A DNA stretch of 64,000 bases from Phoebastria nigripes (taxonomy: Eukaryota > Chordata > Aves > Procellariiformes > Diomedeidae), in NCBI GenBank assembly GCA_035582835.1, contig JAYKAV010003127.1:246882-310881 (forward strand), read 5' to 3'. The notes beneath the pieces are model-generated. The model was not told where the DNA came from and searched no databases. It worked only from the letters and a program-made list of their open reading frames with translations. Positions 1 through 10,800 of this stretch are shown piece after piece (the first letter of the stretch is position 1; each line of letters starts with the position of its first letter). Position numbers and translations under genes: made by a program.

Positions 1-1383
1 GCACAGCAACTTGACACATCACTTTTCTGCGACAGAATAAAAACGCGTCTGCCTTGCCACAAGGCTGAATCCAGTCTCAGATACTGAGATAAACAATCCC
101 AGCACAGCCCTTTGCGGGCAAGTACCACTGCCTGATGCCAAGAAACACATTTTGTTATGCAATTTGCAACAGAGCACTCGGTGGTCCCTCCAGCTATGTC
201 CCCAAAGCTTGGAGTGAAGCCCGTGGCTGCTCCTGTGTGTGCAGACCACCCCTGAGCCACCCACCGACCCCACTGGGACCCTGTGCAACAGCACCCACGC
301 AGCCTGAGATGCAAACCCTTCCTCTGCACCAGGCTGAAGAGTTTAATCTGTCCCTGTTTCTACTTCTGTGACCGTGGGTCTAAAATCATGAGGAAAATCC
401 ATACGCTAGACCTGTTCCCATCATTTGTTAAATTAACCGTGGAGTTCTCAGTGTTCCCAGCAACTTTGGGTTTCCTTCTCCCAAAAGCTGAACTATCTCA
501 TCTGCTATTAAATTGCAAAGTGCCGCGGCAGGGAAAGGAAATGCTCAATTTGCCCTGACCTTCTGCCATCCTGGAGTAGTAAATTGGTTTAATCCAGCAG
601 GACATTTAATACTCTCATTGGGAGATCCTCACATGTAAACTGTCCCTTTCCACTGCCAAGTGCCAGTGATAACCTCTGGTGGTGGTCTGGACTACTCGCA
701 GACCCGAGATTTAGGGAGGAATGTGCCTACCGCCTGTTTTTCTGCCATCTTCAGGATGCACCGATCCTTTCAGAGCTGATGGGGACCAGCACCTGGGGGC
801 AGGGGGAAATCCTGGCAAGTTTGGGAAACCACCACCCTTCCCATCCCCAAGCAACTCCTCTCCAAGAGATCCCGCAAGCACGCCTGGCCACGGCCACCTC
901 CATGGGGGTTACCACAAAGCCTCCCCCAAGCTCTGTGCCCTTCTCCATGCCCGCAGAGTGTGCAGGCGCGACTCCTCCGCAGGCTGGACGGCTGCCTTCC
1001 TGCTCACACGTGGTCGGGCAGCGTACTTTTAAGAAACAGAGAACCAGGAATATTGTCAAGAAAAGTTAAGTGCCTTCCTGCCGGCAACGAAGGGCACTTC
1101 AAAAGATGCTGCTCCAGCTTCTTCTCAGTGCTGTCCTCCCCAAAGCTGCTAAACTACCTTTGCTTTAAAATTTAAGAGGTAGGATTAAAGCAAAAAAGTG
1201 TTGCAGGAGGAAGAGCCTCCAGTCCCTGTAATAAATAAAAGTTAAATAACAAAAAAACCTCCGAACAACTGAAAAAGCATAACCAAGCAGGCATACGGAG
1301 ACACGCAACCCTGCAGATGCAAACCCTGCAGTGACACTTTGCAACGAACCCTTTTCACGCCGACTGGTAGACTGCCTCCTTAC
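1..1383 (-). other. LIMD1: LIMD1 intron 1 (5' part)
   Basis: This is the beginning of LIMD1 intron 1, read on the minus strand after the donor at 1383/1384 (coding ...TTCG, then gtaagg). It runs off the window at position 1. I see no LIM-domain coding sequence here, so exon 2 lies beyond the window. The short open frames on both strands have no recognisable domains. No repeat is identified. Confidence 0.75.
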
Positions 1384-2557
1384 CGAAGTAATCAGCCTTC
1401 GGTCGAGCATCCATCTCCTGCTCCAGGCGCTGGGTCAGTGCCTCCAGCTTCAGCTCAGCCGCCGACGGCCCTTGCTCTGGCTGCGGAAGGAGGGTCTGGC
1501 AGGGCAGCTTCACCTTTGCTGCACTGGAGCCCTCCGGGTGCCTGGCGTCCGACCGCGGGCCACTCACACCGTCCGGGAAAGGTGGCTGGGGAGCATCCGG
1601 AGCCATCGGCCCATGTGAGGTGAGGCGTGAGGAGCCCAGCTCAGGGCTCGCGCCACTGCCATTGGGCCGGTGGTTTTGACCGTGGGCCACAAAGTGGCCA
1701 GCTGGGCCAGGGTAGGCAGTGGCGTGCTGGTAGTCCACACTCGGGGCGGTGGGCACGGAGCTGGGGGGGAAGGACAGCGGGACGCCCTGGTACCACAGCT
1801 GGCTGCCGTCCCCTCCGGCCCTGGGACCGCAGGCGTCAGCAGGGCCCGAAAACCCCTGGGTGGGCTGCACTGAGGGGGCTGAGAAGGAGGAGGACCTCTG
1901 CTGTGGCAGGGCCCCCGGCATTCCCTCCTCCGTCCCCGCTGCGGGTGCTGGGGGGGTCCGGGCGTGCGAGAAGGAGGAGGACCTCTGCCCAGCTGGCATT
2001 GGGTCACAGCCCCCGCCACCCCGCCTGCCCTCGCTGCCGTTCTCCTGCCCTCCACGGCAGGGCTGGGGGTCGCCGGAGCTCCCAGGCTGCTGCTCCCTGT
2101 GCCCTGTGCCAGGCCGCGAGCCCCCCGCTCTGGGGATCCTGTCGGGCTCCACATCCCAGCCCCGGCGCCCAGCCTGGCTCGCCGGGGCCTCGGCACGCAT
2201 CCCGCTCTCGCCGAAGCCACGCTCCCCTCCATCATACGGCCTCACGCGCGGCCCCTCGGCGGCAGAGGCCGGGGGTGGCTTGGCACCCCGTGCTGCCGGC
2301 GGGCTGGGCCGGGGGGCATTGAAGGCAGCCCCTCCATTCAGGGCGGCCATCAGCATCTCCTCCTGCTGCTGCTGCTGCTGCTGCTGGAGGTGGATCTTAG
2401 CCATTTTGGTGGCGAAGACCCGCCTGGTCTCCTCGAACTCGGGGTTGTTGCCGGCAGCTTTGTCCACCCGAAAGAGACCGTCCTTGGAGGCCTCGTACAT
2501 GTTGAGGTCTTCGATGAACTTGCTGGCTTCCAGACCCAGGTCGTCGTACTTATCCAT
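1384..2557 (-). CDS. LIMD1: LIM domain-containing protein 1, first coding exon (pre-LIM region)
   Basis: This exon encodes 391 codons plus one base of the N-terminal, proline/glycine/serine-rich pre-LIM half of LIMD1. LIMD1 is an Ajuba/Zyxin-family scaffold at adhesions, in the nucleus and in P-bodies, tied to Hippo/LATS, VHL-HIF and miRNA silencing (family knowledge). The start MDKYDDLGLEASKFIEDLNM is essentially the vertebrate LIMD1 N-terminus and fixes the ATG at 2557, which has G at -3 and +4. An eight-glutamine run sits near residue 60. A conserved segment just before the LIM domains (residues about 370-391, LEALTQRLEQEMDARPKADY) ends the exon. The reading frame runs past the donor to a stop at 1355, but homology ends at the splice site TTCG/gtaagg, so the exon is closed at 1384. 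The human pre-LIM region is, from memory, about 470 residues, so this version is shorter. The three LIM domains are outside the window. Confidence 0.95.
2363..2386 (-). repeat. LIMD1: (CAG)8 coding microsatellite, polyglutamine run
   Basis: Eight perfect CTG triplets on the plus strand read as eight CAG glutamine codons in LIMD1, directly after the conserved KMAKIHL segment. Human LIMD1 also has a glutamine-rich run here, so the tract is conserved in position. Perfect triplets make it length-variable in principle. Confidence 0.9.
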
Positions 2558-2695
2558 CCCGCCCGGCTTAGCGGGCTGACCCCCGCCTTCCTCCTCCTCC
2601 TCCTCCTTCTCCTTCCCGCCGCGCTCAGGGCACTGCCGGCCGCGGCGGCCGCTCCGTCCCGCCGCGCCGTCTCACTCCCGCCGCGCCCGTCCCCG
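2558..2695 (-). promoter_or_regulatory. LIMD1: LIMD1 5' UTR / proximal promoter, GA-rich
   Basis: This is the sequence immediately upstream of the LIMD1 ATG. On the sense (minus) strand it contains a GGA-repeat block (plus-strand CTCCTC run at about 2589-2613) and very CG-rich sequence to 2695. It is presumed 5' UTR. No upstream exon or alternative start is evident. Confidence 0.6.
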
Positions 2696-2789
2696 GCGGG
2701 GGCGGGGCTGGGGGCGGGGCCAGGAGGCGGGGGCGGGGGCAGCCGCCCCCGCCCCCGGCTCCTGGCCCCGCCCCCAGCCCCGCCCCCGC
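2696..2789. repeat. GC-box inverted repeat, 45-bp arms with 4-nt loop
   Basis: Arm 2696-2740 is the reverse complement of arm 2745-2789 at 44 of 45 positions, with a 4-base centre (AGCC). Each arm contains GGGGCGGGGC-type Sp1/KLF boxes, so sites occur in both orientations. The G-runs also fit a G-quadruplex on either strand. It lies 138-232 bp upstream of the LIMD1 ATG, inside the CpG island. Confidence 0.9.
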
Positions 2790-2849
2790 GCTGCGCGAAG
2801 CGGCCGCTCGTCAGCGGTCAATGGTGGTTGCGTGTGCGGGCGATAAAAA

Positions 2850-2878
2850 GACGTCACGTGCGGGGCCAAAGACGTAAC
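2850..2878. promoter_or_regulatory. CRE-like sites with overlapping E-box upstream of LIMD1
   Basis: GACGTCAC at 2850-2857 matches the CREB/ATF octamer core. It overlaps a perfect CACGTG E-box (USF/MYC/HIF-type) at 2855-2860. A second CRE half-site, GTTACGTC on the minus strand, lies at 2871-2878. The cluster is about 300 bp upstream of the LIMD1 ATG. The matches are sequence-only; factor binding is inferred. Confidence 0.55.
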
Positions 2879-5800
2879 GCGCGCACATAGCGCGCTGCAT
2901 CCAGCATAGGCGGTGTCAGAAGGGGCCAGATAAGGCAGCTGAGCTTGGAAACGGGCTCGGAAAGGGATGCACGCGGTGATTAAAGTCGCCGGGATGATGC
3001 AAAGAGGGTGTTTTTCCTCGTCTGCTCCGGATAACGCTCCTTTTCTTGCCACATTCCCCTGAAGAATGGCCATACCGGCCCTGAAACCCTCGTGAAAAAC
3101 CCTTGTGAAAAGTCGCTGCCACCCATCGTGACAAAACAGCCCGCTCCCCCCTGAAAAATTTAGGAAAATCTTGTTCTGTAACTATTGTACCAATTAGTCT
3201 TTATAGTAGGAAATGGTATGAATTTTCTTAATACAGATACATTTTACATTGTATCCTGCACAGTCACGCTTAAGTGAGCATGACTAAAGGACCCCAGCTC
3301 ATTGCAAGGAGAAGGAGAGCCCCCACCCTGAAGAATAAAGGATACCCCTGCATGCCCAAGATAACACCAGCATCCCAGCCCCTCCAACACCTCCGTGAAA
3401 ACCCCACCGTTACCTGGCATCATAGACAAGTAACTGCAGCAAGACCAACTCCAGGGACATTTAGATCAAGAAGGAAGCAGATGGATGATGACGTCATAAA
3501 ATTATAGTTGCTTTGCAAAACAGTGGCATGTGTGTGTTAAGCAGCAATTGGTCAAATCATGTTGTACCTGAATGCTTGAAATGTGAACGGGACACCTCAT
3601 GCACATAAATAAATAATCACCCTTGTAATTCTATACTTTGCGTCCCAGCCTCTCTCCTTGCTGCAAAATTTTCATGACAAAACCCAGCTGGAGGTGCTTG
3701 GAAGTCAGGGGGCTGTGGTGGGACCTCTGTGGGGCTCAGGGGAGAGGCTGGTTTGTAGGGAGCCATGGTGCCTCTGAGTAAATCGACTGGTGCAGTTGAT
3801 CCTACGGGCCCAGGCACGTGTCCTGCGTTCCCAGGACTTGTTGTTTTATTCTCCCCCAGGCTCCAGGAGATAGGGCCAGATGTTAAGGAACGTGGAAATT
3901 CGCTGCCTTTAATAATCACAAATTGGGCTGTGACCAAAACCTGTCAGAAACCAAAAAAATCCCCTCCCCTTTTTGACCAGTTCCTGTACAGAAAGCACTG
4001 CTGAGCAACTGAAGCCAGGTCTAAAATAGCCCAACTCTTCCAGCGAGTTTCGGGCCAATGTGTTTAAAAATCTCGGCGTTGTGAGCCCCTGGAAAAGGTG
4101 TGTGTCTTCTCTCAAAGCAACCTGGCAGGCTGCGAGCAGGAGCAAGAGGCTCGTCCCGGCAGCGACAGCCTTAGGCTCGAGCTTGAGCTGATGCCCTTGA
4201 TAAACTCTGGACTCGCAAAAGTTAGCCCAGACGTACATAGCGCGGGGTTAGATAAGGGGTTTTATGGTTTCAGGGGAAGGCAGGCGGGTGGGGATCCCAG
4301 CGCAGAGCGAAGCACAGTGGCCGAGCTGCTCCAGTCCCCGGGAGCTGGGGAAGGGGGACCCCAGCACGTGCTGCCACTAACCGTGGCCTGATGCGTGTTT
4401 AGGGGATCAATAGTGCTGGAGCTTTCACACAGTATTGGGAAAACAGCCCAATCTATCAAGCAATCCCATCTATCAAACCTTTCCAAGCCTTCCTCTGCCG
4501 TGGGGGTGAGGGAAGGAAGGGTGTTGCAGCTTCCACAGGCTGAGCCCCACAAGCCCTGTTTCACTTTGGGAGAAGCTGGGTGCCTGGGGGCTAAACCCCG
4601 CTTTGCACAAGCCCTGGCAGTTCAGGAGGGTTTAACTTGCATCTGGACGCCTGTCGTCCAAAGCACAGCAAGCCCCTGCCTGTGCCGGGGCCCTTTTGGC
4701 CAGACCAGAAAGGGCTTGCCTCCCATTTTGTGGCCAGGAGAGGACGCGGTGGCCCCCAGCTGCTGCTTCGTGCCAGGCGGGTGTAGGCTTAGGCCACCAG
4801 TGACCGAGAGCAAAAATAACTACCTCTTTTGAGGGACTTGACTGAAACTGTTGAGGCTGAGGTTAAGCTCAGCTGGGGCGGCAAAAGCCAGAACTGAGTT
4901 TCAACGTCTAAAGAGCATCCTCGGAAACGGCTAGTGCAAGGCCCGCTTTGACAACGTCCAGAGTTGATGAGCAACAGATTGCTTGAATCCATGTTTGTAT
5001 GGCCCGAGAGAATGACAGAAAGGAAATAGAGCAGCAGGTAGATAAGGATGGGAGCGTGAGTCCCACCACTGCTTCACTCGCAGGAGGAATCTGCAACGTT
5101 AGTGGACAAAGAGCAATCAAAAAGGAAATTACCCATTATTCTCGCACCTTCTTCCCTCCTCCTCACCAAAGGATGTAAAGTTAATCAAGGGAAGGCACGC
5201 TCCTATCCAGCGTATCAGAGACTCAGCCGGTGTCTGTTGGTTTTTTTTTCTGCAAGCATACGGAGATGAGGCTCTTCAGACCTCTAGGAAACAAACCCTT
5301 TGGTGGAACAGAAGTATTTGGGAATAGACATCTCTATTTTCAGCTTTCCACAAACCAACCAAGGAAGAATCTGTAACTTCCCTCAGATCATGGTTTTTTT
5401 CTGACTTTCTTTTTTAAGGGTCATGCATACATTTTCTGCCATTACTTTTTATCTGTAACCTAACATCTGTAAGTTGTTTTACAGTCGGACCCGCAGCAGC
5501 TCACCACCTTGGCGGGGGGAAGCAGCCTTCTTGCCGAATGGCCGCTCTGGATGCTGCTGACCTTCACGAGCTATGTAAAGTACATTTCCTTCCTATGCCA
5601 AAGGATCAAATCAGCTGTCTGCAGAACAATGCTCGCGCGGACGACGTGGAAAAGGCTGCCGAAGCTCTTTGGATGGGGAACCGTCGCGCTGGGCTTGGCC
5701 TCCTTCCAGGCTCCGCACGCTTGAGCAGACACTTTGATGGCAAGCGCCTTTGAAGGGGAATCGCAGCCAAGCGATTCAAAGGCATTTTGGTGTTTAATTC

Positions 5801-6224
5801 GCAACGCTTTCAGCGAACGTGAGGCAGCAAAATACCTTTGAAGTTTCATGCTCGGATTTATTCTTTCTGTGAGACTTGGGTTAGGGGTATTTCCAAGCAA
5901 GCAGATGATTAACTTGAACTTTCTACTAGACTGGAGATGTAATACTACACTGACTTGCAGACCCTTCTGCTGCGATTAGATATGGTGCCACAGCTTTATA
6001 GTTCCTGTGAGTTTTACAGCCCATGCCTATTAAGGACTGAAGGGGTCCACAACTGCTGTCGTAGTACAGGACCAAAATCTGCGTGCCTCTCCGAATTAAC
6101 TTATCCTAAACGCTATCCCTTGAAGAAAAAAACCATTGCTCATTTAATCTGGTTTTGTTCCTGTGGGCAAGGCTTACACGCTGCATTTACTCATGCAAAA
6201 TAATGCTGACAGCTTGTAACCCAG

Positions 6225-6600
6225 CCCTGCTCCACGTGGCAATCGCAGCTGCCCGTGGGGTGGAGGGAGGCGGCAGTCTGGGGAGAAGCAGCCCCGAGTG
6301 GTGCTCCCCGATTTGGTGGGAGCACCGGGCACATCGCCGCGGCCTCGTGCTGGGGCAGCGCAGCCCTGCAGGGCCGGCAAGGTGCCGCGGCCGCTGGCAG
6401 GCTGGGGCAAAGCGCTGCCTGCCTGGGTAAACAGGGAAGTCGTGAAGGAGAGCGGGGAGGGGATCGTCTGTCTTTATTTCTTGCTGCCACGTTTGGCTCT
6501 GGGCTCACATTGCAGAGAGCTGGGGAAAATGCGGAGAAAGGTCCCCCCCCACCTCCCAGATCATTTTTCTGTCTGGGAGAAAACGCCCTCAGGTTTTGAG
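6225..6600. other. Intergenic GC/CpG-rich patch of unknown role
   Basis: This patch has high GC and many CpG (for example gccgcggcctc and gtgccgcggccgctgg around 6335-6400), flanked by ordinary sequence. It is about 3.7 kb upstream of the LIMD1 ATG. No gene begins here that I can recognise. It could be an orphan CpG island, an enhancer, a non-coding RNA promoter, or simply GC-rich avian intergenic DNA. Confidence 0.4.
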
Positions 6601-7845
6601 GCACGACAACAGTGCGGGGCTGTATAGTTTATAGAAAAAGACCATTAGGAGGTGTCTGGGTGACAATTTATAGCTAGATCTCTCTCCAAAAGCAGCTATC
6701 GTATACTCACTATTTGCAAGCAAACCAGGATGAGGAACCAGCGGCTGGCAGCACATGAGTTTCTTTGTGGACATTTCCAGGTCTAATCCCTGGTGCCTGT
6801 GCCTCCCCAGGGCCGTTGCTGTCCCAGGCAGGTCATTTCCCACGGGAGCCTGGACTACGCATGCCACCCTGAAATGCCTGAGATACATGCTCTGGTGTCT
6901 TTTAGCAGGAAAGCAATAAAGGCTTCAGTGCTAGAATATAAACAGAGTGAACAGTTTATAAGGCAGAGGTCTTTCCAGGATGGAGCCTGGCTTGGTTCTT
7001 GCAGGAGCAGANGCATCTCTCGGCTCTCGCAAGGTAGCACCGCAGCATCCCCGAACTCTGCACCGACTGAATCGCACTGGGGAATGATGAACGCTCCCTC
7101 CGGCTTTCTAAGGAGGTTTTCAATACACGTGCAATTCATCTGCACCAGCCAGGTGCTTTATACCAGGGGGATGATGCACAGGGCTGTAGGGTAAATAAAA
7201 GGGTGGTGCAGGGAAGGATGGAGGGAGCTGGCAGTGGGGGTTGAGCCCGGGAGTGACTGCAGGTGGGAAAGCCGGGCTCAAGCCGGGGGGCCAGGCTGCT
7301 GAAAGGGGCACTGCGGAGGAGGAGACGCCAAACCTCAGCCTCTGCCTTCTGAAAAGTTTGCAGGAAGGCGGCAGGACAGGGTTGGGAGATGTTGTTCCTC
7401 CCCACCGCTGCCCCGGGCGCCTCTGCATTCCTCCGGGAGGCCTGCCCTGCCTGCTGCCCGGGCTGCCTCCTCCCGCGCTGCCTGCACATTTAACCCCCAA
7501 GTTGCAGGGGGAGGCTGGTGCCCTCCCCTACAGCCCAGCTGCCCACCGTGCAGCCTGGGTGCGTGCGTCCCCTGCCCCGGGGGTCAGGGCAGAAATGGGT
7601 CCGGACTTGGATGTTTTGCTTCTGTTGCAGTATGACTGCCTGCTACGGGGCACGATCTCTGCCGTAAATTACACTGAGAGTCATTTAATTAACACTAATG
7701 GCACAGAAGGGCCAGGGCAGCACTGAGACAGCTTTCCAAACTGTCTTTCTGGAGTGGTACGGACGCTTCACAGAAAGGCTTTCAGGGTCACGTTCCTTAA
7801 GCGACTACACCCTGCAGCATCAGTTCAGTGGGGATGCTGTGGGCC

Positions 7846-7895
7846 CTGCTCACAGGTGGGTAAACTGAGGCAGGGAAGGGTTACCTGGCAGGGCA
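7846..7895 (+). repeat. MIR-like (CORE-SINE) remnant
   Basis: The string CAGGTGGGTAAACTGAGGCA near 7853, followed by gggaagggttacctggcagg, resembles the conserved MIR core (ggaaactgaggc ... gaggttaagtgacttgcc). Only about 50 bp is recognisable. Identification is by eye and could be chance. Confidence 0.35.
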
Positions 7896-10800
7896 CACCA
7901 TGGGGAGGCGAGAGAAGCCATAGGGAATCACCGAGATCCCAAACAGGAGCCCAGGCAGCAGCAGAGAGAGAAAAGGCTGCAAACCCCCGAGCTGCAGCGC
8001 TTCGGTCTCCCCGAGGAAGGCCAGAGCCGGGTGCCAAGCGCTGGGCTGCTGCTCCAGGGCAGAGAACGCCCTTCGCCTTCCTCTCTTCGGTTTCTCCAGG
8101 TGCCATCAGCGGTGGCGGAGACCCTGGTCTCCCTGCGCCGTCAGTCCACTGGGCCAAACACTTGCTTTCGGTGGCATCAGGGTTGCACCAAAATAATGCA
8201 GGTGGCTTTGGTGGTTTTCCTACCCCTGCTCGAAAGAATATGGAATAGTTTGTTTTCTCCATTTTCTACTAAAAAGAGCCTTTTATCAGGACAAGAACTT
8301 GCCTGGAGAATTTTCCAGCTCCGTTTCCCTGCCTCTTTATCAGTGCATTAACACAAACAGCAGTGTGACCTGTTTAACCAACATACGTGGCCTTTAGTAA
8401 TCCTCGGCTGGAAGCACTCCGCAGGTCAGACGACATCCTGCCATCAATCATTGGCCTCACGTGGCTTGGTGGACTTTGAGTGGACTTGCCAGATGCAGTC
8501 AGTGCACCCACCCCGTTCTTCCGTGCATGTCCTAGGAGAAGCTCTCTGACTAACAGATGTTTTTAACTGCTCTTTCACATGGGAAAATTGGGAAGTATAT
8601 ATTTTTATTGCACCCTTGCTATTTCATCCAGCCACGTGGATCTCCAGGGATGGAGACGTACTTAAGAAAAATATTCATTTCTAAAAGTTTCTACATTTTT
8701 TTTCACAATACTTTCTTGGCTTAGCCAGCCCGACAACGCACNCTCACATTTCTATTTTGCAGCAATTAGTAAGATTTGCTAATTACACTGCTATGTATTT
8801 AAAGACAATTGATTTCCCTTGGTAGCAGAAAACAATTTCCTGTTATACCAATTCTCTTAATCTTCATCAGAAACAAACCCAGGCTGCCAATGCCAGCAAT
8901 GTGTCACGGTCCTTTATTAAATCGCTCTCTTTTCTGCCCCGGTTATGTGTCCNGTGTTTATTATTCCAGATCAGTGCACTCGATCACCTACAGCTGTTAT
9001 GACTATACGTATTTCGCTTCACAGATTGTTGGCACCAAGCAACAGTTATTGGAGAGCAACTCCCCTTGCTCGGCAGCTCGTGCGTCCCTTCTGGCAGCGG
9101 GAGGTGGGTGCACTGGGAGAAGCTTGGACCTTTTATGCTCGGTTTTGGCATGTGTAAAAAACTACTGGTAGATACGGAAGTTCGGAGCCTTAGATGTGAC
9201 TGTGGGCCTTCTCCTTGCAACCAGCCCAGAGACCGTGCTTGTATCTAGGAGAGGAAGCACAAAGGCACGCATTCTGTTCATGTAAATGTATATGTTCTGC
9301 TTAGAGTTATACTGAAGAAGATCAGGCTCTTCAAATAAAAGAACTTCTTATGCCCCAAATGTCCCAGGCTGAGTGTCACAAGCGCAAGCAGAAAGAATAT
9401 GGATATTTAGCTCATTGTACTTAAGCCTTTCCCGTTTACATGTTCCTTTGCCCAGTGAGCAATTGGGCAGCCTAAAACGGAGAGCAAATTGGCGTGGCGC
9501 AGGCAGATGAGCATCCAAGGAAATGTCCTGGATGTTCAATATCGTGGGGTATTTTTGATGAGATTCCTGTGATCAAAATCTCTCATGGGTTTGGGCCATG
9601 TTCACCTGACAACAAATACAAGCATCCGCTTGACCTTGACTGAGTTTCCAGTCTCTCACTGCCAACACAAAGGCTGGCAGTTAGAACAAGAGCCATCAGG
9701 ACTCCTCTCTGCCACGTCGCTACACCCAGGCAAAAATACTCCCATTCAGAGACCCCAACAACTTATAAATGCAGGAAAACCTGTTCAAACTCTCTGACTA
9801 CACTTAAAACTAGAGCTAATTTTATATGGAAGATGATGCTGGCTTGCAACTCTCCAGGGCTAAAAGCAGACCTGAACTTATGCAACCCAAGGCTTACTTG
9901 AGTAAGAGAGGTGCCGCGAGACTCAAAGGTCGTGTGTGACTCGGGGCCTCCTGGGACAGATGGGGTTAGTGAATTGCAGAATGCTTTGTGGTACCGGAAA
10001 GTCACTTTAATCAGGAAAGGGAAAAAAAATCCCACCTTTCCTCTGCGTGTCAGACAAGATCTCTTTTATCATCTGGGCTGCAGATGAGAGCTCTGATCCT
10101 GCTCCCTCCTGCGCAGAGATAATGCTCCAGTTGAGCTCTTCTCTTGCTATGGCTGGGAAATGCTTAAAACTGCCTCTGATCTACTGTGATCAGCTTCATG
10201 CTTCTTCTTTGAGACATAAACCCCATTTCCATAAAAAAAAATAACATGGCTGTAGTTCCAGCAACATTTTTTAACGTCAAAAGTGGACATTACCTGGATT
10301 GATAGAAATCAGTGGGCTAGTGAGTATATTCACCACTCGGGTTCTGGTGATAGAGCTGGCTTCACATGCAAGACTTCTCTTACAGCACAGTCCTTCGATA
10401 CAAAATTAGCTCAGATCCTAACAGGAGGGAACTGAAGAAATAAAGCAGCAGAACAGCATCCAGCAAAACCAGTGTGTGCACTGTTTCAAGTCAGTAAATA
10501 TACGTAAATAAAGCCAATCCCCACTCTGTAAACTGCAATAAGTATTGCAAAACTAGGAAAAAACCCAGTGATTTCTCCCCCGTCCTCATTTATAGCCAAG
10601 CCTTTAGGAAAATCTTATGTACTGCAAACTTCCCTAGGTAGGCACAACCAGCGAAGTGCTAATTAACATTCTTCCTAGTTCATGTTGATTGTAAAAAGTT
10701 TAGAGAGGAATAGCTTTCTGTGAGGCTTTACACTGAAGAAGGAGGGACAAAGAAGAGAGGCTGTATGACCTGCATTATCTGTGGAATTTCTCCCTCCACA

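Larger units (their letters stand above)
1380..2890. promoter_or_regulatory. LIMD1: CpG island over LIMD1 promoter and first coding exon
   Basis: The stretch is very GC-rich with dense CpG, in sharp contrast to the AT-rich DNA further right. It covers the LIMD1 coding exon and at least 330 bp upstream of the ATG. It holds several GC boxes (GGGGCGGGGC) on both strands and two GCGGCCGC sites. This is the expected architecture for a broadly expressed vertebrate promoter. The transcription start cannot be placed exactly; it probably lies between about 2600 and 2850. Confidence 0.85.

Noticed and set aside
1355..1383. LIMD1 reading frame continuing ten codons past the exon to a stop
   Set aside because: The GTAAGG donor at 1383 and the end of family homology show this is intron read-through, not a truncated protein.
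1564..2322. Long open frames on both strands overlapping LIMD1 exon 1 in other frames
   Set aside because: They are frame shadows in GC-rich coding DNA. The minus frame with the LIMD1 N-terminus is the real one, and the others have no homology or plausible start.
2363..2386. CTG/CAG run as a pathogenic-type expansion
   Set aside because: Only eight units, within a glutamine run also present in human LIMD1.
5509..5753. CpG-rich open frames (70-71 codons) resembling a small gene
   Set aside because: Two overlapping frames in one CpG-rich patch, no known domain and no splice or promoter support.
7241..8262. Intergenic open frames of 145-164 codons on both strands
   Set aside because: Proline/glycine/alanine-rich composition typical of chance frames in GC-rich DNA; no homology recognised.
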